From JABJMC01 sp964473745 (GTDB taxonomy: Bacteria; Patescibacteriota; Gracilibacteria; UBA1369; UBA12473), in the NCBI GenBank assembly GCA_964473745.1, contig CAYYQE010000009.1, positions 1-63,450 of the forward strand: DNA of 63,450 nt, read 5' to 3'. Of the stretch, positions 51,555-60,368 are shown in pieces. Below the pieces are notes generated by a model. The model worked only from the letters and a program-made list of their open reading frames with translations. It was not told where the DNA came from and made no database searches. Every line of letters begins with the position of its first letter. Positions within the stretch are counted from its first letter, which is position 1. The position numbers were made by a program, and so were the translations under genes.

Positions 51555-51585
51555 ACGACGTATCTACTCTTATATAACTTCTGGC
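51535..51585 (+). promoter_or_regulatory. Antiterminator pair 2 of the argG leader
   Basis: GCCAGAA (51535-51541) and TTCTGGC (51579-51585) form seven perfect pairs and would disrupt terminator 2. Weaker than pair 1. Confidence 0.55.
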
Positions 51586-51607
51586 ATCACGTGTCAGAAG
51601 TTTTTTT
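51576..51607 (+). terminator. Intrinsic terminator 2 of the argG leader
   Basis: AACTTCTG (51576-51583) pairs with CAGAAGTT (51595-51602) and the stem can extend by three weaker pairs into the loop; seven T follow at 51601-51607. It ends 19 bases before the argG ATG. Confidence 0.8.
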
Positions 51608-51626
51608 AAATCTTTACTTACTTATT

Positions 51627-52895
51627 ATGAAAACCTATCACAAAATTGCCTCATTTGAGGCCCATCCAAAAAAAGGAGATCACCTCCTTCTGTTGTATTC
51701 CGGCGGGCTGGATACTTCCATCATGCTCAAATGGATTAAAGACCATTATCAGGTTGATGTCAGCACTCTCACTATCGACATTGGCCAAAAAGCCAACTTT
51801 AGCAAGATTAAGGGAAAGGCTTTAAAACTAGGGGCCAAGGAAGCCATAATCATTGATGCCAAGGAAAAATTCGCCAAAGAGGTACTTGTTCCGGCCATCA
51901 AAGCCAATGCCACCCATCACGGCGGCTATCACCTATTTTGCCCACTAGGCAGGGTCACAATTAGTGAAGTAGCGGTGCAAGTAGCAAAGCAAAAAGGCGT
52001 CAAAATTATTGCCCACGGCTGCACTGGCAAAGGCAATGACCAGGTTAGATTTGATGGCTACATTCACACCTTAGATCCGGACCTAAAAATTCTGGCCCCG
52101 GTTAGAGAATGGTCGCTTGGCAGGGACGAAGAAATTGCTTACGCCAAAAAGCACAACATCGAGATTCCTAGATCCATCGAAAAACCATACGCCCATGACG
52201 ACAACTTATTTGGCTGTTCTTCAGAATGCGCCGAAATTGAAGAAATCGACATCTCGCCTCCCCTCGAAAAATTTCTTCAACTTTGTAACACCCCGGAAAA
52301 CGCACCAGACTCCCCCGAAGTCATAACATTAGCGTTTCAGCAAGGCGTACCAAACAAGCTAAACGACCAAGCTCTCCCCTTAACAGAGCTCATCGCCACC
52401 CTTAACCAGATCGGAGCGGCGCACGCTATTGGCATTAGCTACGTCCTGGAGGATAGAATTATCGGCATCAAGGCCAGAAACATTTTTGAAGAACCAGGAG
52501 CGCACATCTTAATCAAAGCCCACAAAATGCTTGAACAACTGGTTTGCAGCCAAGAAGAAAACGCTTTTAAATCATTGCTTGATCAAAAATGGGCTGACCT
52601 CTGTTTTAGTGCCAAATGGTTTGATCCGCTAATGGGAAATTTGAACGCTTATTTAAACCAAGTTAACACCAAAATCACTGGCGAAGTTACGGTGCATTTA
52701 TACAAGGGCGTTGCCTCGGTTACCGCTCTCAAATCACCAAATTCACTAGTGGACAAAAACTTGGCCACCTTTATGAAAAATGACGTTCTTAACCAAAACG
52801 CCTCCGCCGGATTCATCGAACATTACTGCTTGGCTACCAAAACAGCCCACCAGGCTCAAAAAGCGCAATTAGTTAAGCCAGATTTGCGATTCTAA
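51627..52895 (+). CDS. argG: Argininosuccinate synthase
   Basis: Joins citrulline and aspartate using ATP to form argininosuccinate. 422 residues. The ATP pyrophosphatase loop LLYSGGLDTSIMLKW, the citrulline/aspartate-binding AHGCTGKGNDQVRFD and SIEKPYAHDDNLFGCSSECAEIE are characteristic. The ATG at 51627 is used; a GTG at 51591 in the same frame lies inside terminator 2 and is unlikely. No argH, argF or other arginine gene is in the window. Expression is apparently gated by two arginine leader peptides. Overlaps the convergent LCP gene by 4 bases. Confidence 0.96.
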   Translation: MKTYHKIASFEAHPKKGDHLLLLYSGGLDTSIMLKWIKDHYQVDVSTLTIDIGQKANFSKIKGKALKLGAKEAIIIDAKEKFAKEVLVPAIKANATHHGGYHLFCPLGRVTISEVAVQVAKQKGVKIIAHGCTGKGNDQVRFDGYIHTLDPDLKILAPVREWSLGRDEEIAYAKKHNIEIPRSIEKPYAHDDNLFGCSSECAEIEEIDISPPLEKFLQLCNTPENAPDSPEVITLAFQQGVPNKLNDQALPLTELIATLNQIGAAHAIGISYVLEDRIIGIKARNIFEEPGAHILIKAHKMLEQLVCSQEENAFKSLLDQKWADLCFSAKWFDPLMGNLNAYLNQVNTKITGEVTVHLYKGVASVTALKSPNSLVDKNLATFMKNDVLNQNASAGFIEHYCLATKTAHQAQKAQLVKPDLRF

Positions 52896-54217
52896 TACTG
52901 CACCACCCCCGCCACATATTCCCAAATTTCTGAATAATCTCCTTTATTCGGCAATAGAATATACGCACCTGAAACATTTATCGTTGAATACAAATAATTC
53001 GACGTACTCAAAACATGCCCTTGTTCAATCGAATAATCCCGATATTGCTTCAGATAAGTCAAAAACGAGAGCAAATCAATATCCGTATCAACTGATTCTT
53101 GCACTGTATTAAAAATCCCAATCAATTCATCGGCGTTTTCCAATAAATTTAAATCCTCAATCCGCTGACGAACCGCCTCAACAATCTGTTGTTGACGCGC
53201 TGCTCGATCAAAATCATTAGTGGATTTACGACTACGCGCATACTTAAGCGCAGTCACTCCATCAAAATGCTGGTGCCCTTCTTCGACCGAAAACGTCTCA
53301 TAAGTAAAATTCGGCCCAGGATAATGCGTATCATAAAGTCCCTTCTCAACATAAACATCAATTCCTCCCAAAACATCCACAATTTCCTCAAAAGAACTTA
53401 AATCCACCACTACATATTTCTCGGGAAACAAACCTGTAATTTCGTAAATTTGATCTTTCAAAGCCTCTGCTCCATAACGATAATAAAATTCATTAATTCT
53501 TCGCCCATTCACTGCCAAATCACGCGGGATACTAAGCAAACTAACAGTTTCCAATTTTGGATTCACCGATGCCAACATAATCGTATCCGTCAGCCGGCCA
53601 TGCGTTCCTAAAATCAAAATTTCTAAAGTCTCATCTTTGGAGATCAAGGCCTGCAGTGTTCCAGCATCCACTAAACTTTCCATCGCTTCACTTTGTAGAA
53701 CAATTTTATCTTGAGCCTCTGTTAATTTGTTCTGCAAGCTAAATACACTCGCTGAATCACCTACTTGCCCAACCTGTTCCTCCAAATCCAAAACACTTTC
53801 CGCAACTAAATTTAAAGCCTCTTTTCCACCCATAAATTCCTGATAAAGAAGAAAATTCTCAGTACGCAATTCCCCTATTTCATCAATCATTGAATTCATC
53901 TGAAAGTTTTTCAATCGAATGTCTTCAACGATTTTCCCACTCATAAAAGTTAAGGCTCCAGTCATTACAAAAAGCGCCAAAGTCAAAGTAGTCATGGCAA
54001 TTTTCATATCAGAATTAAGCGCCCGCATCTTAGCCATTCTTTTTAATTTTTTGAGGGACCGATTCTTGGGATCTTTCTCCAAAAGTAACTGACAACTCCG
54101 CACTACTATCGAATAATCATGATCATCATAAAGCTTACGTAAAACACGTATTCGATCCTCTGTGGAGAGCATTCTCCATCCTTCTGATCCGGGTATGGGA
54201 TTCCATTCTTGAGTCAT
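52892..54217 (-). CDS. LytR-CpsA-Psr (LCP) family protein
   Basis: 441 residues. A cytoplasmic N-terminal helical region of about 70 residues (TPR-like: SIVVRSCQLLLEKDPKNRSLKKLKRM) precedes a membrane helix (about 73-92), a coiled coil, and an extracellular LCP domain (LILGTHGRLTDTIMLASVNP, LLSIPRDLAV, TALKYARSRKSTNDFDRAARQQQIV). LCP proteins ligate undecaprenyl-linked glycans to peptidoglycan or proteins. The polysaccharide genes at 26.7-29.5 kb could supply substrates. Separated from the upstream coupling ATPase by 27 bases. Confidence 0.9.
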   Translation of the reverse strand: MTQEWNPIPGSEGWRMLSTEDRIRVLRKLYDDHDYSIVVRSCQLLLEKDPKNRSLKKLKRMAKMRALNSDMKIAMTTLTLALFVMTGALTFMSGKIVEDIRLKNFQMNSMIDEIGELRTENFLLYQEFMGGKEALNLVAESVLDLEEQVGQVGDSASVFSLQNKLTEAQDKIVLQSEAMESLVDAGTLQALISKDETLEILILGTHGRLTDTIMLASVNPKLETVSLLSIPRDLAVNGRRINEFYYRYGAEALKDQIYEITGLFPEKYVVVDLSSFEEIVDVLGGIDVYVEKGLYDTHYPGPNFTYETFSVEEGHQHFDGVTALKYARSRKSTNDFDRAARQQQIVEAVRQRIEDLNLLENADELIGIFNTVQESVDTDIDLLSFLTYLKQYRDYSIEQGHVLSTSNYLYSTINVSGAYILLPNKGDYSEIWEYVAGVVQY

Positions 54218-54244
54218 TCTTCTGTTTTTATTTTTTGTTTAAAA

Positions 54245-57049
54245 TTAAGCAGATTTATCAGCGGCTCCACCCAAAGGGGGCGGCGGCGGAATTTTGTTAG
54301 CGGCCGGGGCTACTGGGGGCACAACCGGGGCGGCGGCCTCAGTTGGCGCTGGTGCTGGCGGCGTTGCAGACGGCGCTGGCGAAGCTGCTGGTGGCGCTGG
54401 CGGCGTTGCAGACGGCGCTGGCGAAGCTGCTGGTGGCGCTGGCGGCGTTGCGGCCGGCGCTGGTGGAGCAACTGGCAACTTAGGCAATGGAGGCTTTTTA
54501 GCTCCTTTTGCCTTTTTCTTAGGTTTTTTTGACGAATCTAAATCAATTCCAATCCGCGCGGTAATCTCCTGATCCACAAAAATCTTCTTACGACCATATT
54601 TCATACGTGAGTATTGGCGTACAATTTCACGAACTTTTTCACTCTTACCTTCCTCACTATAAAGCGTCTCCAGGGAAAACGGACGTGAAGTAGAATTCTT
54701 AATATTCAATTTAATATAAGCCTTATAATTAGAAATCCCAATAATGTCTTGCTCAGTTAAAACCGGGGCATATTCCTTAGCCAAATATTCACCATCATCC
54801 GCACCAACCTTAAATGACTGAAGCGTCCCCACATTACCAAACACCGCGTCACGAATCTGGGTGCTGGTAGAACCAAACTTAGACACTACCAACTGGTTAA
54901 TATACTGATGAGCCATAACTAAGGCGAGACGATATTTACGAGCCTCAGAAAGAATCGAACAAAAAGTATCTGTAGCAAAGTTCTGGAACTCATCCACATA
55001 CAAGTAAAAATCCTTACGATCATCTTCTCTGGTATCGACCCGGCTCATGGCCGCCATCTGAATCTGCGCCACCATCACTAGACCAAGTAGCTGAGTATTG
55101 AGTTCCCCAATCTTACCTTTGGACAGATTCATAAGCAGGATTTTCTGCTCATCCATACATTTTCTAAAATTAAAGGCTGACTTGGACTGCCCAATCGTAT
55201 TACGAATAATTGTGTTAGTAATAAACGGACCAAATTTGGAACTAAAATACGGAATCATTTCCTGGCGTTCACGATCACCAGTATTGGCATATTCATGTTC
55301 CCAGAATGATCGCACCACCGGATTTTCCACCTTTGTAACCTTATATTTCATAAACTCATCATCCGTAAACATGCGCGGCACATCAATCAACGTGGCACCT
55401 TCTTCCTTGTCCGCCATCAAAGTAAGACAAGCATTACGGAAATAATGCTGAATACGCGGCCCAAAAATCTCATCCCCAAAAATCTTAATAAAAATTTCCG
55501 TGGCCTGACTGGACGCCATATCCTGTTGTTCCGGAGTATCTGCCTCCAAAATATTAAGCCCCATTGGGCGCTCAGCATCCGAAGGATTAAACACAATCAC
55601 ATCTTTAGCCCGCTCTTTGGGGATATATTGCATAATGTCCTCAATCAAATCTCCATGCGGATCAATCACACACACACCATCCCCGTTACGAATATCTTGC
55701 CGCACCAGTGATCCCAAATACACAGATTTACCAGTACCAGTTTGTCCAATACAGTAGTGATGACGCCTTCTATCTTTACGAGCAAATCTTATTTCTCGCT
55801 TTTCACCACGATAAACATTGTTTCCCAGAACAATTCCTTCTTCTGAAAGAACTTGAGGCGCCGGCAAAACTTTGTAACTAAGCCAACTAATAACCGGCGT
55901 ATAGTTATAACGACTATTTGGAAAATGATAAATTGTTGCCAATTCCTCAGATACCAAGAGTGAACTTTTTTCTCCATAAGAAGGATAACGATTCCTAAAA
56001 TTATGCCACATTATCGGCGTATTCAAGGCATCCACAAAAGGAATCACCCTTCGGCTCTGGAAAAAATTCATTGAAGAGTCCTTAAAAACGGTAAAAGCTA
56101 AAAGAACATTATTCAAAATATCATCTACTCTTTTGTTTGTTTTGGCCGAAGCCATAACTCTAATTACAGTCTTAAACCCATCCTGAATCGCTTTTTCACC
56201 AATATGTTTGGCGGTTTCTTCTTTGGTCTGAAGCATACGAACATAAGAATCTCCAGAAGAAGCTCCTGGAGCATCACTTTTAGCCGCATTTTCATAACCA
56301 AATATAAGCGATACAAAAATTGTATTTAATTGTCCAATAATCGGAATCTTCGATAAAAACCCTCCGCTTTCCTTTCCTTTAAACCGAGCCTCACCAAAAG
56401 CCTCGGCCTTTTTTTGCCACTTGTCAACTAGTGGTCGCACAATTATCTGAACAGCGGCGTGCTCCCCTTCTTCTAATTTAGAAAAAACATTTGTCAAACC
56501 ATTAAGTGGATCATTTTCAATTATCTTATAAGATTTAATTGGGAACCACTTAATCATCTGTTGGTACAAATAATAAAGCCTCATTTTATTTCCTGGCGCA
56601 TGACATTCTGGTTGCTCTTTTGAAAGCTGAATATCAGCATCCGGATAAAAAGAAGTGACTTGTTTTTCAACCATTCCGACATAGTAATCATACGTCACCA
56701 CCCAAAAATCGATTTTTTTGTAACCGGCCGCCAACTCAAAAGAAACAATGTCATGTTGGAAGAAAAACACCTTAATCCTATTCATAACTCCAAGCTCTTT
56801 CATTTCCGAAAGCGCCCGATAAAGTTGCTCCATAATTCCAATTTTTTCCCGAAAATCCTTCTCCGTAGCTTTTTCCTTATCTTTAGCCGACTCTTCACGC
56901 GGCATCGTGATTTTCATAAACACCAAATCCTTCTTATGGCTCCAGCGATACCAGTAACGCAAAACAAGCCAGAACACTTTCCAGCCTACGTACAGACCAA
57001 TAAGTAGTAATATCGTTTGCCACCAGTTATTTAGCATCCACTCAAACAT
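54245..57049 (-). CDS. T4SS coupling-type ATPase (VirD4/TraG-like) with Pro/Ala repeat tail
   Basis: 934 residues. One N-terminal membrane helix (about 12-32), a 380-residue amphipathic/soluble region, then a motor domain: Walker A GQTGTGKS (435-442), CVIDPHGD (459-466), Walker B-type YLYVDEFQNFAT (683-694) and AHQYINQL. The last 75 residues are Pro/Ala-rich with a 14-residue repeat. Such proteins are common in Patescibacteria and are thought to energise a T4SS-like machine. With the pilin at 24997 it points to a reduced transfer or uptake apparatus. No VirB4 or relaxase is in the window. Confidence 0.85.
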   Translation of the reverse strand: MFEWMLNNWWQTILLLIGLYVGWKVFWLVLRYWYRWSHKKDLVFMKITMPREESAKDKEKATEKDFREKIGIMEQLYRALSEMKELGVMNRIKVFFFQHDIVSFELAAGYKKIDFWVVTYDYYVGMVEKQVTSFYPDADIQLSKEQPECHAPGNKMRLYYLYQQMIKWFPIKSYKIIENDPLNGLTNVFSKLEEGEHAAVQIIVRPLVDKWQKKAEAFGEARFKGKESGGFLSKIPIIGQLNTIFVSLIFGYENAAKSDAPGASSGDSYVRMLQTKEETAKHIGEKAIQDGFKTVIRVMASAKTNKRVDDILNNVLLAFTVFKDSSMNFFQSRRVIPFVDALNTPIMWHNFRNRYPSYGEKSSLLVSEELATIYHFPNSRYNYTPVISWLSYKVLPAPQVLSEEGIVLGNNVYRGEKREIRFARKDRRRHHYCIGQTGTGKSVYLGSLVRQDIRNGDGVCVIDPHGDLIEDIMQYIPKERAKDVIVFNPSDAERPMGLNILEADTPEQQDMASSQATEIFIKIFGDEIFGPRIQHYFRNACLTLMADKEEGATLIDVPRMFTDDEFMKYKVTKVENPVVRSFWEHEYANTGDRERQEMIPYFSSKFGPFITNTIIRNTIGQSKSAFNFRKCMDEQKILLMNLSKGKIGELNTQLLGLVMVAQIQMAAMSRVDTREDDRKDFYLYVDEFQNFATDTFCSILSEARKYRLALVMAHQYINQLVVSKFGSTSTQIRDAVFGNVGTLQSFKVGADDGEYLAKEYAPVLTEQDIIGISNYKAYIKLNIKNSTSRPFSLETLYSEEGKSEKVREIVRQYSRMKYGRKKIFVDQEITARIGIDLDSSKKPKKKAKGAKKPPLPKLPVAPPAPAATPPAPPAASPAPSATPPAPPAASPAPSATPPAPAPTEAAAPVVPPVAPAANKIPPPPPLGGAADKSA
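54355..54456. repeat. 42-base in-frame tandem repeat (about 2.4 copies)
   Basis: The unit starting CTGGCGGCGTTGCAGACGGC recurs at 54355, 54397 and (partly) 54439. It encodes a Pro/Ala/Ser repeat of 14 residues in the C-terminus of the coupling ATPase. The near-identity of copies suggests recent slippage. Confidence 0.85.
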
Positions 57050-57076
57050 GTAATTTAGTCACTTATAATTCATACT

Positions 57077-57105
57077 ATTTTAACACAAAATAACAGATTG
57101 GACAA
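57077..57105 (-). promoter_or_regulatory. Promoter for the coupling-ATPase gene
   Basis: On the minus strand TTGTCC (57105-57100), a 17-base spacer, TAAAAT (57082-57077), about 28 bases before the ATG. An AT-rich inverted repeat CATTTAA/TTAAATG nearer to glyS could end the glyS message. Confidence 0.55.
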
Positions 57106-57172
57106 CCTGTTAGGAATAGCTACTTATAAAAGCCTCTTGCCTCATTTAAACCTTATTTTTTACCTTAAATGC

Positions 57173-58564
57173 CTATTCTGCGAATTTTTGCTGCAAAATC
57201 GCCACTAAATCATCAATTTTAACCCGTTCTTGCTCCATTGAATCACGATCACGAATAGTAACACTGCCATCTTCTCCAGAGTCAAAATCATAAGTCACAC
57301 AATAAGGCGTTCCAATTTCATCCTGACGACGATAGCGTTTACCAATCGAACCAGTGGTGTCAAAGTCACAAGTAGTATGTGGAGAAAGCAGCTCCCAAAT
57401 TTCCTTAGCATCATCCACTAACTTATTAGAAAGCGGCAAAACCGCGACTTTATACGGCGCCAAATGTTTAGCAAACCGCATTACAATGCGCGTTTCTGTT
57501 TCCCCTTCTTTGGCGGTTGGGACTTCTTCCTCGTCATAAGCACTAAGCAAAGTCATCAAAACAGTACGGCTAAGCCCAAAAGTTGGCTCAACCACGTGTG
57601 GAATAAATTTTTCATTAGTGTGTGGGTCCAAATACTCCATGTTCTGACCACTCTTTTCCATATGATTTTTAAGGTCAAAATCAGTGCGATAAGCCAATCC
57701 ATACATCTCTTTCCAACCAAACGGTGTTTCGTATTCAATATCCACAGTTCTTTTTGAATAGTGTGAGAGCTCATCCGCAGTATGCTCGCGCACGCGAGTT
57801 TTCTCCTTATCAAGCCCAATAAACTCTACCCAGCGATGCATTTCATCTAACCAATATTCAAACTGCTTTTCCCATTCACTTTCCTGAATAAAATACTCAA
57901 ACTCCATCAAATCAAACTCAAGTGTCCTAAAAATAAAATTCCCCGGCGTGATTTCGTTACGGAAACAGCGACCAGTTTGCGCAATCCCAAAAGGTATTTT
58001 TTTGCGCATTGATTCCTGAATTGTCTTAAAATTAACAAACATTCCTTGGGCTAATTCCCCACGCAAATAAACTGTGCTCGTATCGTCCTGAACAGACCCA
58101 ATCGAAGTTTGGAATAACAGATTAAAAACACGCGCATCAGTAAAACTTTTATTCCCACATTTAGGACATTTAATTCCATTATCTTTAATAATTTTTGTGA
58201 GCTCTTCAGTGGTTAATCCTTCGACTTTTGTATCGGGCATAGCGTCCTCAATCAAATGATCCGCTCGGTGACGAGCCTTACATTCCTTACAATCAACTTG
58301 CGCATCATTAAAATTCTCTACATGACCACTCGCCTCCCAAACTTTGGGATTCATCAAAATTGCGGCATCCAACCCCACCATATCCAATCGATCACTCACA
58401 AAAAACTTCCACCAAGCATCCGCCACATTCTTTTTTAGCTCCACGCCTAACGGACCGTAATCCCAAGTGTTAGCTAATCCCCCATAAATATCAGAACCAG
58501 GAAATACAAATCCCCTCCTTTTACAGAGAGAAACAATTTTTTGCATAAGATTTTCGTCCGCCAT
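57173..58564 (-). CDS. glyS: Glycyl-tRNA synthetase, dimeric (archaeal/eukaryotic) type
   Basis: Class II synthetase of 463 residues in the single-subunit family: LCKRRGFVFPGSDIYGG, WDYGPLGVELKKNV, the zinc-like cluster CKECKARH..IKCPKCGNKSF, motif 2 FRNEITPGNFIFRTLEFD and C-terminal anticodon-binding KVAVLPLSNKLVDDAKEIW with YRRQDEIGTPYCVT. Lies 20 bases after dtd, a pairing that makes functional sense because Dtd removes mischarged glycine and D-amino acids from tRNA. Confidence 0.96.
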   Translation of the reverse strand: MADENLMQKIVSLCKRRGFVFPGSDIYGGLANTWDYGPLGVELKKNVADAWWKFFVSDRLDMVGLDAAILMNPKVWEASGHVENFNDAQVDCKECKARHRADHLIEDAMPDTKVEGLTTEELTKIIKDNGIKCPKCGNKSFTDARVFNLLFQTSIGSVQDDTSTVYLRGELAQGMFVNFKTIQESMRKKIPFGIAQTGRCFRNEITPGNFIFRTLEFDLMEFEYFIQESEWEKQFEYWLDEMHRWVEFIGLDKEKTRVREHTADELSHYSKRTVDIEYETPFGWKEMYGLAYRTDFDLKNHMEKSGQNMEYLDPHTNEKFIPHVVEPTFGLSRTVLMTLLSAYDEEEVPTAKEGETETRIVMRFAKHLAPYKVAVLPLSNKLVDDAKEIWELLSPHTTCDFDTTGSIGKRYRRQDEIGTPYCVTYDFDSGEDGSVTIRDRDSMEQERVKIDDLVAILQQKFAE

Positions 58565-58584
58565 ATTTTTTTGGTTAAAAGTCC

Positions 58585-59022
58585 TTAGTTCTCTAACATT
58601 AAAGTGACTGGGCCGTCATTAATCAAGGAAACTTGCATCATAGCCTGAAATTCACCAGTCTCCACACGCGTCCCCAAAGAACGCAGATGCTCAACAAATT
58701 TAAGATACAAATCATTAGCTTGATCCGGTGGTGACGCCTTTTCAAAAGATGGGCGACGCCCCTTACGACAATCTCCATAAAGCGTAAATTGCGACACTAC
58801 CAGCGCCTCGCCGGCAACATCCAGCAAAGAAAGGTTCATTTTCTCTTCTTCATCTGAAAAAATCCGTAAATTTGCTGCCTTTTCCGCCAAAGCTTTGGCC
58901 TCTTTTCCCGTATCAGAAGCAGTCACTCCCACCAAAAGCAAAAGCCCAGGGCCAATCTCACCCACGGTCTTATCTTGAACCGCAACTTTCGCTGAACTGA
59001 CGCGTTGAACTAAAACTCGCAT
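58585..59022 (-). CDS. dtd: D-aminoacyl-tRNA deacylase
   Basis: 145 residues: MRVLVQRVSSAKVAV, VSQFTLYGDCRKGRRPSF (SQxT active site) and the Gly-cisPro-containing C-terminal motif NDGPVTLMLEN. Removes D-amino acids, and glycine misacylated on tRNA-Ala. The ATG at 59022 matches the family; the 10-residue in-frame extension overlaps the preceding gene. Confidence 0.95.
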   Translation of the reverse strand: MRVLVQRVSSAKVAVQDKTVGEIGPGLLLLVGVTASDTGKEAKALAEKAANLRIFSDEEEKMNLSLLDVAGEALVVSQFTLYGDCRKGRRPSFEKASPPDQANDLYLKFVEHLRSLGTRVETGEFQAMMQVSLINDGPVTLMLEN

Positions 59023-59032
59023 ATCTAATTTT

Positions 59033-59332
59033 TTAAGCTTCGCCACCCTCAATTTCCTTTTTCTTATTACGCCAATCTAGAACAGCGTTTTGCAAAACTT
59101 TCAAGAAAGATTCAGCGGTTCGATGAGTCATATTAATACGACTTACCACCTTAATCGAAGTAGGTTTAACATTTGGCATAATATAACCAAAATCAACAAT
59201 TACCTCGTTTTGATTTAAATTAACGGAAACTGCGTTAGCATAAGATCCTTGTTGTTGATCTTCTGGGACTTTAAGTTGCACCTGTTGATTCGCGGCTTTA
59301 GCCGCATCATCAGCGTCTTTTTGGTCTGCCAT
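59033..59332 (-). CDS. DUF3467 family protein
   Basis: 99 residues with the family core YANAVSVNLNQNEVIVDFGY, VVSRINMTHRTAESFLKVL. Function of DUF3467 is unknown. It leads the DUF3467-dtd-glyS group (10- and 20-base gaps). Confidence 0.85.
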   Translation of the reverse strand: MADQKDADDAAKAANQQVQLKVPEDQQQGSYANAVSVNLNQNEVIVDFGYIMPNVKPTSIKVVSRINMTHRTAESFLKVLQNAVLDWRNKKKEIEGGEA

Positions 59333-59364
59333 ATCAAAGAGTTTTAGAAAATAAAGGCGTGCCT

Positions 59365-59370
59365 ATTATA
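59365..59370 (-). promoter_or_regulatory. -10 box (TATAAT) for the DUF3467-dtd-glyS group
   Basis: TATAAT on the minus strand, 32 bases before the ATG at 59332. The -35 region is poor. Confidence 0.5.
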
Positions 59371-59390
59371 CGCAAAAGAAATCCGAAAAA

Positions 59391-60125
59391 CTACTCCTTA
59401 AAAAAGTCTATCTTAAAAAGCACCAAAAAAAGTACTTTTAGCATCTGAGAAACTTGAGGATGCTCCACTTCAACAGCAGAAAATCGTAATCCTTCATCCA
59501 AAACAAACATCACCTTTTCACCAATAATTATTAAATTAACTGACCCTGTTAAACAACTATCCGGAACATAACGAACCAACATCCCACGTGTACCGCGGGC
59601 CAGTTGACGACGTTCTGAAAAAGGTAAAATTACCCGCGGCACTTTTGATGTTAACCGACAAATTTCCCGGAAAAAACTAAATTGATTAGCATCCTGAATT
59701 ACATACCAATCCGAAGCAGTGCGCAAAGCAGCTTCGCATCGTTTTTTAAAAAGCACCCGATCCTTAATAAAATTAATATGCCCCCCACTCGAAACATTCC
59801 CATTCTTCAATAAATACGATTTTATATCTGGTAGAAAATTTCTAAGGCGATCCCGCTTTGCTCGAATATTTAAAATCTGATCATCACAGTGTTTCAAAAA
59901 CGCCTCGGGAGAATTAACACGATAAATCCGCACTCGCCTTTTTTCATAACAAGAAAGAAACTCCATAGAACAAAGTCGTTCTAACAGTGAATAAGTACTT
60001 AAACGACGCTCACCACAATGTTTAGCAATCTGACTAGCCGGAGCTTCCCCCAATTCTAATGTTGCCAAATATACTTTTGCCTGTTTTTGACTCAGCCCGA
60101 AAGCAATCAATTCTGCTTCTAGCAT
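59391..60125 (-). CDS. TrmB-like transcriptional regulator
   Basis: 244 residues. A winged-helix N-terminus (ELIAFGLSQKQAKVYLATLELGEAPASQIAKHCG) as in archaeal TrmB/Sugar-specific regulators, a short coiled coil, and a C-terminal sensor-like domain of about 150 residues. No ligand can be named. The ATG at 60125 gives the standard start; leader contains AAACCTCCTAACTCTCC. Divergent from the OmpR-like regulator gene. Confidence 0.75.
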   Translation of the reverse strand: MLEAELIAFGLSQKQAKVYLATLELGEAPASQIAKHCGERRLSTYSLLERLCSMEFLSCYEKRRVRIYRVNSPEAFLKHCDDQILNIRAKRDRLRNFLPDIKSYLLKNGNVSSGGHINFIKDRVLFKKRCEAALRTASDWYVIQDANQFSFFREICRLTSKVPRVILPFSERRQLARGTRGMLVRYVPDSCLTGSVNLIIIGEKVMFVLDEGLRFSAVEVEHPQVSQMLKVLFLVLFKIDFFKE

Positions 60126-60161
60126 GAGAGGAGAGTTAGGAGGTTTAGTAAAAAGTAATAA

Positions 60162-60189
60162 ATTGTAATGGTTTTTCAAAAAAAGTCAA
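60162..60189 (-). promoter_or_regulatory. Promoter for the TrmB-like gene
   Basis: On the minus strand TTGACT (60189-60184), a 16-base spacer, TACAAT (60167-60162). Confidence 0.6.
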
Positions 60190-60193
60190 GTCT

Positions 60194-60303
60194 TTTGGGC
60201 AACTTAGAGAAAATTCGGAGAGTGATGTAAAAAATTCAACAACAGAACAAAAAAAGTTTTAAATCTGAAAAAATCACTCTTCAAAACAATCAAAAGGCCC
60301 AAA
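60194..60303. promoter_or_regulatory. Nested dyad between two divergent regulator genes
   Basis: Two concentric inverted repeats: TTTGGGC near 60194 with GCCCAAA near 60297, and AGAGTGAT (60219-60226) with ATCACTCT (60273-60280). They lie between the two promoters and could bind the regulators encoded on either side. The interval holds no ORF. Confidence 0.4.
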
Positions 60304-60316
60304 CTCGCAAGATTTT

Positions 60317-60345
60317 TTGACAACCTAAAGCTTGATTCTCATACT
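60317..60345 (+). promoter_or_regulatory. Promoter for the OmpR-like gene
   Basis: TTGACA (60317-60322), a 17-base spacer, CATACT (60340-60345). The short leader reads CCCCTAACCCTCCACCCC up to the ATG. Confidence 0.75.
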
Positions 60346-60368
60346 TTGAGCCCCTAACCCTCCACCCC

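Noticed and set aside
51591..51626. GTG start extending argG upstream
   Set aside because: It lies within terminator 2, and argG homology begins at the ATG at 51627.
54209..54572. Two ORFs opposite the repeat tail of the coupling ATPase (Arg/Trp-rich and Gly/Ala-rich)
   Set aside because: They mirror the GC-rich tandem repeat in other frames; the minus-strand ATPase frame is clearly the coding one.
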